The position numbers and the translations under genes were made by a program. A stretch of 49,715 nt of DNA, taken from Micromonospora sp. KC213. GTDB lineage: Bacteria > Actinomycetota > Actinomycetes > Mycobacteriales > Micromonosporaceae. Numbering within the stretch: the stretch's first letter is position 1; every line of letters starts with the position of its first letter. The stretch lies in NCBI RefSeq assembly GCF_004348325.1, contig NZ_SMKF01000021.1, positions 1 to 49,715 of the forward strand, in the 5' to 3' direction. The notes below the pieces were generated by a model, which was not told the DNA's origin, ran no database searches, and saw nothing but the letters and a program-made list of their open reading frames with translations. This document shows positions 27,451 through 35,974 of the stretch, piece after piece.

Positions 27451-27481
27451 TTGACCCTAACAATTGTTGAGGTTCTAGGGT
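27451..27481 (+). promoter_or_regulatory. SoxR box between soxR and the YjbR-like gene
   Basis: CCCTAACAATTGTTGAGG (27455-27472) fits the SoxR box. On the plus strand TTGACC (27451-27456) and TAGGGT (27476-27481) are spaced by 19 bases, the same geometry as E. coli soxS, pointing toward the YjbR-like gene. The soxR promoter must overlap the same site on the other strand. Confidence 0.75.
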
Positions 27482-27596
27482 GACTGCGACGGTGGTCATC
27501 GCGGTGGCCTGGCGCCGGCGGTGGATCCGCTTCGGGCAGCCAGCGGCGGCGGCTATTCTGTGCCCGTGCGGCAGGCGATTTCTCAAAGCGACCTCG

Positions 27597-27974
27597 ATGG
27601 CTGACGCCGACGACGTCCGTCGGCTGGCGCTGGCCCTGCCACACGTGGTCGAGATCGACAGCGAGGGCTTCGACTTCCGGGTCGTCGACAAGGGATTCGT
27701 CTGGTCCTACCCCGAGCGCAGGCCCGGCGGGCCGCGCGCCATCCGTACCGACATCGCGGTGCTGTACGTCGGCGACGAGGCCGAGAAGCAGGCCCTGCTC
27801 CTCGGCGAGCCCGAGCTTTTCTTCACCACCCCCGCGTACGACGGGTCACCCCTGGTCATGCTGCGGTTGGCGCAGGTGGGCGTCGACCGCTTGACGGAAC
27901 TGGTCACCGACGCGTGGCGCATGCGTGCGCCGGACTCGGTGGAAAGCGACCTCGACGGCGCGAACCCGCGCTGA
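27597..27974 (+). CDS. MmcQ/YjbR family protein
   Basis: A 125-residue protein of the MmcQ/YjbR (CyaY-like fold) family: ADADDVRRLALALPHVVEID, FDFRVVDKGFVWSYPER, LLGEPELFFTTPAYDGSPLV and RLTELVTDAWRMRAP are all typical. The frame is open to 27480 but the domain begins right at the ATG at 27597; the ribosome site is weak. The family is described as DNA-binding-like but the true role is unclear. A SoxR-type promoter points at it, so it may belong to the oxidative or redox-drug response. Confidence 0.85.
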   Translation: MADADDVRRLALALPHVVEIDSEGFDFRVVDKGFVWSYPERRPGGPRAIRTDIAVLYVGDEAEKQALLLGEPELFFTTPAYDGSPLVMLRLAQVGVDRLTELVTDAWRMRAPDSVESDLDGANPR

Positions 27975-28014
27975 CCCGACCAGGCACCGCCAGGGCTACG
28001 CCGGCCGGGACGCA

Positions 28015-28135
28015 CCGGCGGCGGACGGTTCGGCGGCGATCCTGGGCACGGCCGAGCCGGGCTCGGTGCCCGGCACTACATCGTGGTGTTGAAGGACAGC
28101 GTCGTACTCAACGACCGCGGCGTGCTGACGCGGAG
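28015..28135 (+). pseudogene. Remnant of an S8 (subtilisin-like) protease propeptide
   Basis: Frame one reads ADGSAAILGTAEPGSVPG, and after a one-base slip the next frame reads YIVVLKDSVVLNDRGVLT. Together they look like the end of a signal region and the start of the I9 propeptide of actinobacterial subtilases (PGxYIVVLKD). Nothing of the catalytic domain follows. The rest of 27975-28272 holds no gene; a GGGCAC/GTGCCC hairpin lies in the remnant. Confidence 0.45.
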
Positions 28136-28272
28136 GGCCGCCCCTGCCCCTCGACGGTCCCGGCCGGCGCAACGCCCGCGCCCGAGCCACCAGCGCCGGA
28201 TCACAACCGGCCGGGACCGCCCGACCCCCGTCGGGCCGCGCCTACGGGGTACGCGGCGCGTCGATCGTCACC

Positions 28273-29193
28273 TCAGGACGTGGGTTCCTTGCCATCCGCC
28301 GAGGCCCACAGCACCACCACGTTGTTGGCCAGCGGCGCGACGTCGTAGACGTACCAGCTGCCCGGCACCTGGTCGGCGGAGGCTTCGAGAGACCTGAAGC
28401 CCACCCGGTACTGCGCGGTCTGACCACGGGCGGCCAGCAGCTCACGCGCCTCGGACACCCGCTTGCCCACCAGCGCCTTCAGGTCCGCCTCCTGCCCCTC
28501 GGACAGGACCGGGGCATCGCCCTCGACGGTCTCGCCCGGCTTCGGCGTACGACCGAAGACGAGCTGCGCGTGCCCCTTGTAGTCCAGCGGCACCCGGACG
28601 GCGACCGAGCAGTTGCCGGTGGCCGAGCAGTCGCCCGGCGCCTCGATCGTCTCGATCGACGGACCGCCACGCTTGTCCTCTTCGGAGAAGATGAGGCGAC
28701 CGACCCGGTCCGCGCCGGCGGGCGCCAGTTTGAGGTCGATGCTGAGGCCGTGCCGGGCGAGTTCGGCGCGGTACCGCTGCGGGTCGGCCACCGGGTCCAG
28801 GATCCTGATGTCGAGGTGACTATCCGCCCGGGTGACCTGGAGCGCGTCGGCCTGCGCCGGGACGGGGCCGACCGGACTGGGCCCGGGCAGCGTCGCGAGG
28901 CCGAGGAAGGCCAGGGCGCCCAGCCCGGCCACCGTCGGCACGGCGAAGGCGAGGCGCCGCCGCCAGCTCCACGACCTGCGGTACGCCGTGCCGTTGACCG
29001 GCTGAACGGTGGGCTTGGCGATCTCGGTTACTGGCGACACTTCGGACACTCCCATGATGAGTTGGCGCAGTTCGTCGGCGGCAGACCCGGCCGGACTCGA
29101 CGCGGAGGCGGGAATACGGAACTGTGGAGACAGCTGCCGGATCAGCCGGTCCTGCTGCTCGTCGGTGTCGGTCATCGGCGATTCCCCGTTCAT
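28273..29193 (-). CDS. Single-pass membrane protein paired with an ECF sigma factor
   Basis: A 306-residue protein. The cytoplasmic N-terminus is about 80 residues (DEQQDRLIRQLSPQFRIPAS, DELRQLIMGVSEV), then one membrane helix (LAFAVPTVAGLGALAFLGLA), then an extracellular domain with CSATGNCSV cysteines. The ATG overlaps the sigma-factor stop (ATGA); a second ATG at 29175 has GGGGA upstream. The order sigma factor then membrane protein, and the topology, fit an anti-sigma factor, although no zinc-type HxxxCxxC motif is present. It resembles the CU044_5270-type proteins found next to such sigma factors. Confidence 0.75.
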   Translation of the reverse strand: MNGESPMTDTDEQQDRLIRQLSPQFRIPASASSPAGSAADELRQLIMGVSEVSPVTEIAKPTVQPVNGTAYRRSWSWRRRLAFAVPTVAGLGALAFLGLATLPGPSPVGPVPAQADALQVTRADSHLDIRILDPVADPQRYRAELARHGLSIDLKLAPAGADRVGRLIFSEEDKRGGPSIETIEAPGDCSATGNCSVAVRVPLDYKGHAQLVFGRTPKPGETVEGDAPVLSEGQEADLKALVGKRVSEARELLAARGQTAQYRVGFRSLEASADQVPGSWYVYDVAPLANNVVVLWASADGKEPTS

Positions 29194-29711
29194 GTGGTGA
29201 GGGACGGTGCCCGCAGCGCCTCGGCGAAGCGGCGACGGGCACGGTGCAGACGGATGCGTGCGGCGTTCGGCGAGCAGTCGAGGGCCACCGCCAACTCGTC
29301 AGCCGTCAGCCCCTCCCACGCCACCAGGCGCAGCAGCTCCTGATCGGCCTCCGCGAGCCCACGGAACGCCGTCGAGATCTCGGCGGGGACATCCGGCTGG
29401 GAGACCGTGACGTGGGCGAGTTCGTTGCGCAGTCTGCCGGCCAGCTCCATGCCTCGGCGCGCGGCTCGATGCTGGTTGGCGAGGACGTTGCGGGCGACCC
29501 CGAACAGCCACGCCCTGCCCTGGTCCGCCGGGATGTCGTCGATGCGTCTCCACGCGACGACGAAGGTGTCCGCCACCACGTCGGCGGCCTCCTCCGGCCG
29601 GTGGGAACGGCGCAGGGCGTACCGGAGCAGATCCTCGTAGCAGGTCCGGTACAGGGCCTCGAACCGGACGGCGGCGTCACCATCGCGCGAGGTGGGTGCG
29701 GCGCGTGCCAA
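29190..29711 (-). CDS. ECF-type RNA polymerase sigma factor
   Basis: A protein of about 173 residues with sigma region 2 (FEALYRTCYEDLLRYALRRS, ADVVADTFVVAWRRIDDIPA, RAWLFGVARNVLANQHRAA) and region 4 (LAEADQELLRLVAWEGLTAD, LAVALDCSPNAARIRLHRAR). The TTG at 29711 is chosen because GAAGGGAA lies 5 bases before it and the product has normal ECF length. An ATG at 29792 would add 27 residues unlike the family and has no ribosome site. It is coupled to the membrane protein downstream, its probable regulator. Confidence 0.85.
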   Translation of the reverse strand: MARAAPTSRDGDAAVRFEALYRTCYEDLLRYALRRSHRPEEAADVVADTFVVAWRRIDDIPADQGRAWLFGVARNVLANQHRAARRGMELAGRLRNELAHVTVSQPDVPAEISTAFRGLAEADQELLRLVAWEGLTADELAVALDCSPNAARIRLHRARRRFAEALRAPSLTT

Positions 29712-29912
29712 CTGACTTCCCTTCGCCTGGGCAAGCGCTGGGCGGAACTGCCCAGCATCCTCTACATGTCCGGCGAACGGATGCCGTTTCATCGAAAAGG
29801 CTCAAACCTCGTCGTGCCGATCATCGCGCTGCCACCGCCGGGCAGGACCGGCAGCCGACCACGATGCCGAAATCCTCCGCCCTCCGAGTGGCCATCGACA
29901 CAGATAAACCGA

Positions 29913-29941
29913 TTGACCCAGTGCAACCGGGTTGACACTGT
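29913..29941 (+). promoter_or_regulatory. Promoter of the I36-like gene, probably leaderless
   Basis: TTGACC (29913-29918), 17 bases, CACTGT (29936-29941), then 6 bases to the ATG at 29948. No Shine-Dalgarno precedes the ATG. The -10 box is weak. Confidence 0.5.
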
Positions 29942-29947
29942 GGGCTC

Positions 29948-30331
29948 ATGAAGCTACGGCTGCTCCTGATCACCGCATTCGCCGCCATTGCCGCCACCCT
30001 CGTGGCACCCTCGGCGGCTCACGCCGGCCCCGACGACAACCACAACGCGAGTGTTGCCGGAGTCTCCTCACGGGCGGCTGGCCCCTGCCCCTACACCGCG
30101 TTCTGCCTCTACACGGAGACCGAGCGCCGCGGTCGCATGTTCGTGCTGTACGCGTGCCGCGACTACGCGCTGTACAACTGGAACGGTTACGGGTCCGTCC
30201 ACAACAACCAGACGGCAGGCACCTGGGCCAACCTACTGGACCAGAACCGCAACGCGATCCACGCCTTCATCCCCCCGGGCGGCGCCGACTGGCTGGACTT
30301 CGACCCATTCTGGTACGCCAAGCCGTGCTAG
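29948..30331 (+). CDS. Secreted peptidase-inhibitor family I36-like protein
   Basis: A 127-residue small exported protein. The signal peptide is residues 1-26 (LLLITAFAAIAATLVAPSAA, HA). The mature part has CPYTAFCLYTETERRGRMFV, then NWNGYGSVHNNQ and AIHAFIPPGGAD, the crystallin-like pattern of family I36 (Streptomyces metalloproteinase inhibitor-type) proteins, with cysteines at CPYTAFC, YACRD and the C-terminal PC. It may inhibit an extracellular protease; whether it does is unknown. It ends before a strong hairpin at 30398. Confidence 0.8.
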   Translation: MKLRLLLITAFAAIAATLVAPSAAHAGPDDNHNASVAGVSSRAAGPCPYTAFCLYTETERRGRMFVLYACRDYALYNWNGYGSVHNNQTAGTWANLLDQNRNAIHAFIPPGGADWLDFDPFWYAKPC

Positions 30332-30397
30332 GGGCCAGCCGGCCGCTCTCCGGTTGCTCCGTGTCTGCCTGACATCGCTGCAGCGCCCTGACAGCAC

Positions 30398-30439
30398 GGC
30401 GATGAGGCTGGCCGGCAGTCGATGGCCAGCCTCATCGCC
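30398..30439. terminator. Bidirectional hairpin terminator
   Basis: GGCGATGAGGCTGGCC (30398-30413) pairs without mismatch with GGCCAGCCTCATCGCC (30424-30439), loop of 10 bases. It lies between the convergent I36-like and slipin genes. There is no T-tract. Confidence 0.75.
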
Positions 30440-30555
30440 ATGCGCCGGGTAGGCCGTGCCCGGCTCGGCCCGGTTCCGGTCCGCCTGCGAACCGACGGCG
30501 GGTCGTACCCGGCCACGTTGGCGCCCGGCGCGACGACCTGGCAGGTGAGCAACGC

Positions 30556-31422
30556 CTACGTACGGCTACCGCCGTCGCCGCGATGACCGTCACCGCCCAC
30601 GGCGCTCTGCCCCGCGACCACGTGTTCACCGGCGGCCTGACGCTCCTCGGCGGTGGTGGCACGCACGAACCGGTCGAAGAAGCGCAGCAACTCCACCGGG
30701 AACGGCATCACCAGGGTGCTGTTCTTCTCCGCCGCCACGTCCGCCACGGTCTGCAACAGCCGCAGCTGGTACGCCCCGGGTGTGTCGGCCATCGCCCGGG
30801 ACGCGTCGGCCAGCCGCCGGGACGCCTGGAACTCGCCATCGGCGGCGATCACCCGGGCCCGCCGGTCCCGCTCGGCCTCCGCCTGGCGGGACATCGAGCG
30901 CTTCATGCCCTCCGGCAGCGCGACGTCCTTGACCTCGACCCGTTCGATGTTCAACCCCCACGGGCCCTCGGTCGGCGCGTCGATGACCGACTTGAGGTCG
31001 GCGTTGACCTTGTCCCGGTCACCGAGCAGCGTGTCCAGGTCGACCTTGCCGATCACCGAGCGCAGCGCCGTCTGCGAGATCTGCAGCACCGCCCCCGGGT
31101 ACTGGCGTACGTTCACCAGGGCCTTGACCGGATCGACGACCCGGTAGTAGACGACCGCGTCGACGGTGAGCGTCACGTTGTCCCGCGTGATCGCACCCTG
31201 CGCCGGCACGTCGATCACCGTGGTCTGCATGCTCACCCGCACCATCCGGTCGACGACCGGAATGATCAACCGCAGGCCGGGTTCGCGGACCGGCGCCACC
31301 ACCCGCCCGAACCGGAACACCACCCCGCGCTGGTACTGCTGCACGATCCGGATGCTCAGCGCGCCGAGCAGGGCAAGGACGGCGAGCACGATCACCAGGC
31401 CGACCACCACGCCCACCCCCAT
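30556..31422 (-). CDS. Slipin/stomatin-like SPFH-domain membrane protein
   Basis: A 288-residue protein. One N-terminal membrane helix (VVVGLVIVLAVLALLGALSI) is followed by the SPFH/Band 7 domain (IVQQYQRGVVFRFGRV, PGLRLIIPVVDRMVRVSMQT, VTLTVDAVVYYRVVDPVKAL, LNIERVEVKDVALPEGMKRS) and a helical tail (RQAEAERDRRARVIAADGEF). It should form oligomers at the membrane inner face and organise lipid domains or proteases. GAGGGG lies a few bases before the ATG. No NfeD or protease gene is adjacent, unlike many slipin operons. Confidence 0.92.
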   Translation of the reverse strand: MGVGVVVGLVIVLAVLALLGALSIRIVQQYQRGVVFRFGRVVAPVREPGLRLIIPVVDRMVRVSMQTTVIDVPAQGAITRDNVTLTVDAVVYYRVVDPVKALVNVRQYPGAVLQISQTALRSVIGKVDLDTLLGDRDKVNADLKSVIDAPTEGPWGLNIERVEVKDVALPEGMKRSMSRQAEAERDRRARVIAADGEFQASRRLADASRAMADTPGAYQLRLLQTVADVAAEKNSTLVMPFPVELLRFFDRFVRATTAEERQAAGEHVVAGQSAVGGDGHRGDGGSRT

Positions 31423-31489
31423 GGCACCCCCTCACCGTCGCGCGGGCTTTCCCGCTTTCCCGGCGGGTAGTCCTCGCTCACGCAACCCA

Positions 31490-32440
31490 CTACTCGACGG
31501 CGGCGGTGAGCCGGGCGGCGAGGTCGCGGATTCGCGCGATCAGCTCGGGTGGCTCGTGTACCCGAAAGCGGAAGCCGGACAGCGCGACGTACGTGGCGAT
31601 CTCGTCGAGTGAGTTGGATCCGGTCCGCAGCAGGCAGGTGTTCTCGTCCACGACCTCGACGACGCCAACGGTGGGCGGGAACCGTTCGGCGGCGGTCTGG
31701 GCCGGCGTGTGGAGGGTGATCCGGGCCTGGTACCGGTAGGCGGCCGTGGAGACACCGCGGACGAGGTAGCCGGCCAGGTCGACGTCGGGTGCCTGGCGGG
31801 GCGCGAAGCGGGGTCCGGTCGGAACACGCGGGCGGATCCGGTCGACCCGGTAGGTGCGCCAGTCGCGCCGGTCGGTGTCCCAGCCCACCAGGTACCAGCG
31901 CCGGCCGGTGTGAACCAGGCGGTGCGGTTCGGTGTCGCGTACCGAGGAGGTTCCGCCGTGGTTGTGGTAGTCGAAGCGGAGCCGTTCGTGCCCGCGGCAG
32001 GCCGCGGCGACCACCGTCAGCACGTCCGGATCCACGGTGGGACCGGCGGCGGGCACCGTGACGGTGACCGAGTGCAGCAGGTTGACCCGGTGCCGTACGC
32101 GCGATGGCAGTACCTGTTCGAGCTTGGCCAGTGCGCGTAGGGACGTCTCCTCGATGCCGGCGACCGTGCCGCTGGCGGCGGTGCGCAGCCCGACGGCGAC
32201 GGCCACGGCTTCCTCGTCGTCCAGTAGCAGCGGAGGCAGCTTCGTACCGGCGCCGAGCCGGTAGCCGGCCGCACCAGCGGTGGCGTTCACCGGATAGCCG
32301 AGGTCGCGCAGCTTCTGGATGTCGCGGCGCACGGTCCGTACGTCCACCTCGAGGCGTTGCGCCAGGTCGGCGCCGGTCCAGTCGCGAGGGGTCTGCAACA
32401 GTGAGAGCAGGCGCAACAGCCGAGCTGAGGTTTCCCACAT
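31490..32440 (-). CDS. WYL-domain (YafY-type) transcriptional regulator
   Basis: A 316-residue regulator: N-terminal winged helix (TSARLLRLLSLLQTPRDWTG, DLAQRLEVDVRTVRRDIQKL), WYL domain at about 135-220 (LRFDYHNHGG, TEPHRLVHTGRRWYLVGWDT) and a WCX-type C-terminal extension. It is divergent from the epoxide hydrolase gene with 63 bases between, and a CTAGGGC/GCCCTAG dyad lies in that space. It probably controls both genes in response to an unknown ligand. Confidence 0.9.
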   Translation of the reverse strand: MWETSARLLRLLSLLQTPRDWTGADLAQRLEVDVRTVRRDIQKLRDLGYPVNATAGAAGYRLGAGTKLPPLLLDDEEAVAVAVGLRTAASGTVAGIEETSLRALAKLEQVLPSRVRHRVNLLHSVTVTVPAAGPTVDPDVLTVVAAACRGHERLRFDYHNHGGTSSVRDTEPHRLVHTGRRWYLVGWDTDRRDWRTYRVDRIRPRVPTGPRFAPRQAPDVDLAGYLVRGVSTAAYRYQARITLHTPAQTAAERFPPTVGVVEVVDENTCLLRTGSNSLDEIATYVALSGFRFRVHEPPELIARIRDLAARLTAAVE

Positions 32441-32461
32441 GTTCTGAAGTTTGCCCTGAAG

Positions 32462-32496
32462 CTAGGGCGGAACCTGCCCTAGGTGATTTCTAGGGT
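32462..32496 (+). promoter_or_regulatory. Shared operator and leaderless promoter, WYL regulator/epoxide hydrolase
   Basis: CTAGGGC (32462-32468) and GCCCTAG (32476-32482) are perfect inverted arms with a 7-base spacer. TAGGGT (32491-32496) ends 7 bases before the hydrolase ATG at 32504, a leaderless arrangement. Since only 63 bases separate the divergent start codons, a regulator on the dyad would block both promoters. Confidence 0.65.
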
Positions 32497-32503
32497 AGGT
32501 GTC

Positions 32504-33646
32504 ATGAGCGAACAGATCACGCCGTTCCGGATCGAGATCCCCCAGCACCGTCTGGACGACCTGCGCCGCCGACTCGACGCCACCTGCTGGCCGGCCGCCC
32601 TACCCGGCGACGACTGGTCCACGGGCGTACCGGTCGGGTGGTTGCGCGGCCTGGTCGACCACTGGCGTACCGGATACGACTGGCGGGCCGCCGAGGCGCG
32701 ACTGAACGCCTTCCCCCAGTTCACCACTGTGATCGACGGGCAGCGGATCCACTTCCTGCACGTGCGTTCCCCGCACCCGGACGCCTTCCCGCTGGTGCTC
32801 ACCCACGGTTGGCCCGGCTCGTTCACCGAGTTCCTCGACCTGATCGGGCCCCTGACCGAGCCGGACTACCCGGCCGACGCGTTCCATCTGGTCATCCCGT
32901 CGCTGCCCGGGTTCGGGTTCTCCGGACCCACCACCGACGCGGGCTGGGACACCGACCGGATCGCCCGCACCTGGGCCGAGCTGATGCGCCGGCTCGGATA
33001 CGACCGCTACGGTGCGCACGGCGGCGACATCGGCGCCGCCGTCAGCCCGCAGCTCGGCCGCGTCGCACCCGACCGGGTCGCCGGAGTCCACGTCAACGGC
33101 GGTCCCGGCCCGCTGCCGCCGCTGCCGCTCAGCGACGAGGACCTGGCCACCCTGTCCGACCTGGAACGCGACCGGATCGCCCGGATCGAGGCGTTCATGA
33201 ACGAGGAGTTCGGCTACATCGCCATCCAGTCCACCCGTCCGCAGACCCTCGCGTACGGCCTGACCGACTCGCCGGTGGGCCAACTCGCCTGGCTCATGGA
33301 CAAGTTCCGGGATTGGACCCACCCACGCGAGGCTCTCCCGGACGAGATCATCGACCGGGACTGGCTGCTCACCAACACCATGATCTACTGGCTCACCGGC
33401 ACCGCCGGGACAGCGGCGTACGTGGGCTACGCCCAGGGGTCGGCCTGGGGCGCCGCCCAGTCCAACTCCGGCGTCCCCACCGCCGCCATCGTCTTCGCTC
33501 ACGACGTCGGCATCCGGCGCTACGCCGAGACCGAGAACACCATCACCCGCTGGACCGACATCGACCGTGGCGGCCACTTCGCCGCGGTCGAGGAACCCGA
33601 GACGCTGACCGAGGACATCCGCGCCTTCTTCCGCGAGCTCCGCTGA
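32504..33646 (+). CDS. Epoxide hydrolase family protein (EHN domain)
   Basis: A 380-residue alpha/beta hydrolase of the microsomal-type epoxide hydrolase family. The N-terminal EHN domain (FRIEIPQHRLDDLRRRLDAT, WRAAEARLNAFPQFTTVIDG) is followed by HGWPGSFTEF (oxyanion), the nucleophile aspartate in AHGGDIGAAV, and the final histidine in DRGGHFAAVEEP. It opens epoxides to diols by a covalent ester intermediate. The ATG at 32504 is set by the TAGGGT box 7 bases ahead. It is controlled jointly with the divergent WYL regulator. Confidence 0.9.
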   Translation: MSEQITPFRIEIPQHRLDDLRRRLDATCWPAALPGDDWSTGVPVGWLRGLVDHWRTGYDWRAAEARLNAFPQFTTVIDGQRIHFLHVRSPHPDAFPLVLTHGWPGSFTEFLDLIGPLTEPDYPADAFHLVIPSLPGFGFSGPTTDAGWDTDRIARTWAELMRRLGYDRYGAHGGDIGAAVSPQLGRVAPDRVAGVHVNGGPGPLPPLPLSDEDLATLSDLERDRIARIEAFMNEEFGYIAIQSTRPQTLAYGLTDSPVGQLAWLMDKFRDWTHPREALPDEIIDRDWLLTNTMIYWLTGTAGTAAYVGYAQGSAWGAAQSNSGVPTAAIVFAHDVGIRRYAETENTITRWTDIDRGGHFAAVEEPETLTEDIRAFFRELR

Positions 33647-33748
33647 CCGAGGGCCGACGCGCCGTGCCGGCCCGAACCCGTACGATCCCGGGCCAGCACG
33701 GCGCAGCAGGTCACCGCAGTGGCACCCGAAACCGAACCGGAGACACCC

Positions 33749-34915
33749 TTGACCGACAGTGCCACCGTGCTGCCACGGCTGTCCTGGCCCGATGTGTGGG
33801 GTCGGCGACTCGACCGGCACGGCTTGTCCACCCCGTCACGTGGCACCCCGGCCGATGCCGTTGCCGCCATGTGTGGCGCCCACGCCCAGGTGCTGTCCGC
33901 CGCCGAGGTCTCCGTCGGGCTCCGCGTCGCCGGGGCCACCCGAGCCGACGTCCAACACGCGCTGTGGGGGACGGCAGCCTGGTCAAGACATTCGGTCCCC
34001 GCGGCACCGTCCACCTGCTACCCAACCGGGAGTTGCCGCTCTGGACCGGTGCGCTCGGCGCCGTGCCGCCGGCCACGAACGGCGTCGGCGCCGACGCGCG
34101 GCTGACCCCGGAGCAGACCGACGAGGTCGTCGCGGCCATCGCGGCGGCACTGGCAGACGCCGAACTGACCGTCGAGGACCTCAACACGGCGGTGGCCGCC
34201 CGTACCGGCGGCTGGGCCACCGACCCGGTGGTGCCCGCGTTCGGCGGCATGTGGCCGCGCTGGCGGCAGGCCATCCACCTCGCCGCACACCGGGGCGTGC
34301 TCTGCTTCGGCCGCAACCGTGGGCGGAACGTCACCGACACCAACCCCCAGCGGTGGCTGCCGGGGTTCCGGCCCGCCCCGGCAGCCGACGCCCGCCGGCC
34401 TGGTCCAGCGTTACCTGTACGCATACGGTCCAGCCACGCCGCAGCAGTTCGCGCAATGGCTGTCCGCACCACGCCGATGGGCGACCGAGCTGTTCGCGTC
34501 CCTCGCCGGTGACCTGCACCAGGTCGACATCGCCGGCACTGTCGCCTGGGTACCGGCCGGCGACATCGCGCCGCAGCCCGGGCCGCCGCAGGGCGTACGG
34601 CTACTGCCGTACTTCGACGCCTACACCGTCGGCTGCCACCCGCGTGAGCAGCTCTTCCCCGGCCCCGCCGGGCAACGTGCCCTCTCCGCCGGGCAGGCCG
34701 GCAACTTCCCGGTACTGCTCGTCGACGGCACCGTCGCCGGGATCTGGCATCACCGCCGCACCGGGCACACGGTGGACCTCACCGTCGAGCCGTTGACCAC
34801 ACTCACCACCGCGGCATGCCGGGAACTCGACGACCAGGTCGAGCGCATCGGGCAGATCCTCGAAGCCGAACCACGGCTGACCATCGGCCCGGTCGCCCTG
34901 CGTGGACACGCGTAG
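33749..34915 (+). pseudogene. Winged-helix DNA-binding (HTH_42/AlkZ-like) gene broken by two frameshifts
   Basis: Three consecutive reading-frame pieces form one protein of the HTH_42 family. Piece one (TTG at 33749 to about 33965) reads LSWPDVWGRRLDRHGLSTPS and on to ADVQHALWG. Piece two (about 33970-34390) reads DGSLVKTFGPRGTVHLLPNR to RWLPGFRPAP. Piece three (about 34391-34915) reads AGLVQRYLYAYGPATPQQFA to the stop. The first shift is a missing base at the GGGGG run near 33965-33969, and the second restores the original frame. It is either a recent pseudogene or two sequencing errors. Intact members unwind or bind damaged DNA, or are of unknown role. Confidence 0.75.
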
Positions 34916-34954
34916 GCGGCGGAGGGCCTCCGGCAGGGCGTGGCCGTGGGCTGG

Positions 34955-35284
34955 TCAGGGACGAAGCCAGAAGACGTCCCGGAGGATCGCGGCGCCGACA
35001 CGCTTGTCGGTGACCCAGGTGGTGCCCCTGCGTTCGAAGGGAATGCCGCAGCGGCGCAACAGCACGAGGGCCGGCACGAGGGCCACGCACCCGGCAGCCC
35101 AGGCGGCCATGAAGACCGGGACCGGCAGCGCGGGCACGTTCGGCGCCACGGAGGCGAGGCCCCAGACGACCACCGGGAGCCCCACGAGGTTGGCCACCCG
35201 GGTCAGCCAGATCGCGGTACGGTACATCGAACTTCGCCGAATGCTCAGCAGGGCTTGATCCGTGACCGGGGGCATGCGAGCCAT
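34955..35284 (-). CDS. Small membrane protein of unknown function
   Basis: A protein of about 109 residues with two hydrophobic segments (VANLVGLPVVVWGLASVAPN, VFMAAWAAGCVALVPALVLL) and a C-terminal FERRGTTWVTDKRVGAAILR. The frame is open to 35419, but ATGs at 35284 and 35275 start closer to the conserved part; neither has a strong ribosome site. No family recognised. It lies behind the beta-rich gene at 35386 on the same strand. Confidence 0.6.
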   Translation of the reverse strand: MARMPPVTDQALLSIRRSSMYRTAIWLTRVANLVGLPVVVWGLASVAPNVPALPVPVFMAAWAAGCVALVPALVLLRRCGIPFERRGTTWVTDKRVGAAILRDVFWLRP

Positions 35285-35385
35285 CGTGGGGCGAGCGTGC
35301 CACGCCGAGTTTCCGGCGACCAGGACGTCATCGGGGACATCGCAGAAGTCCGCGCGGTAGCGACATACCGCTTCGTCGGGGGCAT

Positions 35386-35838
35386 TCAGCTTCCTCCCGC
35401 TGAAGCCTGCGCGTCCCACATGCTGATGACGACGCCGAACACGAAGAGCTGCAACGCTGTCGCGAGGCCCGGCAACTCGACGACGACGTCGCCGCGCCAG
35501 AAGCTGGTCTTGCGTACCGAGCCCACCCGGGTGTCGCCGAGGACCAGTTCCTCCTCGTCACGCCAGATGGACTTACGCCGGAAATGGTAGGTCTGCCCGG
35601 CCGCCTCGACGGTCCACCGCCTGCGGCCCACCCGGTCGGCCGAGGCGACCACGGTCCCCGCGTCGTCGACCATCGTGTACTTGTTGCCCCAGACATTGGA
35701 GCGGACCTGGAAACGCCGCCCGTCGAGCTCGAACTCGCCGCCGCTCTTCCACATGGAACTGTCCCACACCGTGATCTCTCGACCTCGGTCCGTCACGGCG
35801 TAACGGCTCCGCCAGACGCTGGTCCTCCGGGCTTCCAT
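35386..35838 (-). CDS. LURP-one/Tubby-like beta-rich protein, function unknown
   Basis: A 150-residue protein of repeated short beta strands with tryptophans (TSVWRSRYAVTDRGREITVW, SSMWKSGGEFELDGRRFQVR, NVWGNKYTMVDDAGTVVASA, KSIWRDEEELVLGD), ending in a hydrophobic segment (LQLFVFGVVISMW) that may touch the membrane. The strand pattern suggests the LURP-one/Tubby C-terminal fold. No enzyme motif is visible and the function is unknown. It is divergent from the S33 peptidase at 36021. Confidence 0.65.
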   Translation of the reverse strand: MEARRTSVWRSRYAVTDRGREITVWDSSMWKSGGEFELDGRRFQVRSNVWGNKYTMVDDAGTVVASADRVGRRRWTVEAAGQTYHFRRKSIWRDEEELVLGDTRVGSVRKTSFWRGDVVVELPGLATALQLFVFGVVISMWDAQASAGGS

Positions 35839-35974
35839 GCGACCAGAGTAGGCAGTACGGCTCTTTCCTGGAAACCCTCTGGAAGCACTGACGGCGCCCG
35901 TTGCCGTGCTCGATCACCAGACGGTCGGCACTCCTTGTTCCGACACGATTCCGCGACACTCCCCCGCCTGGACA

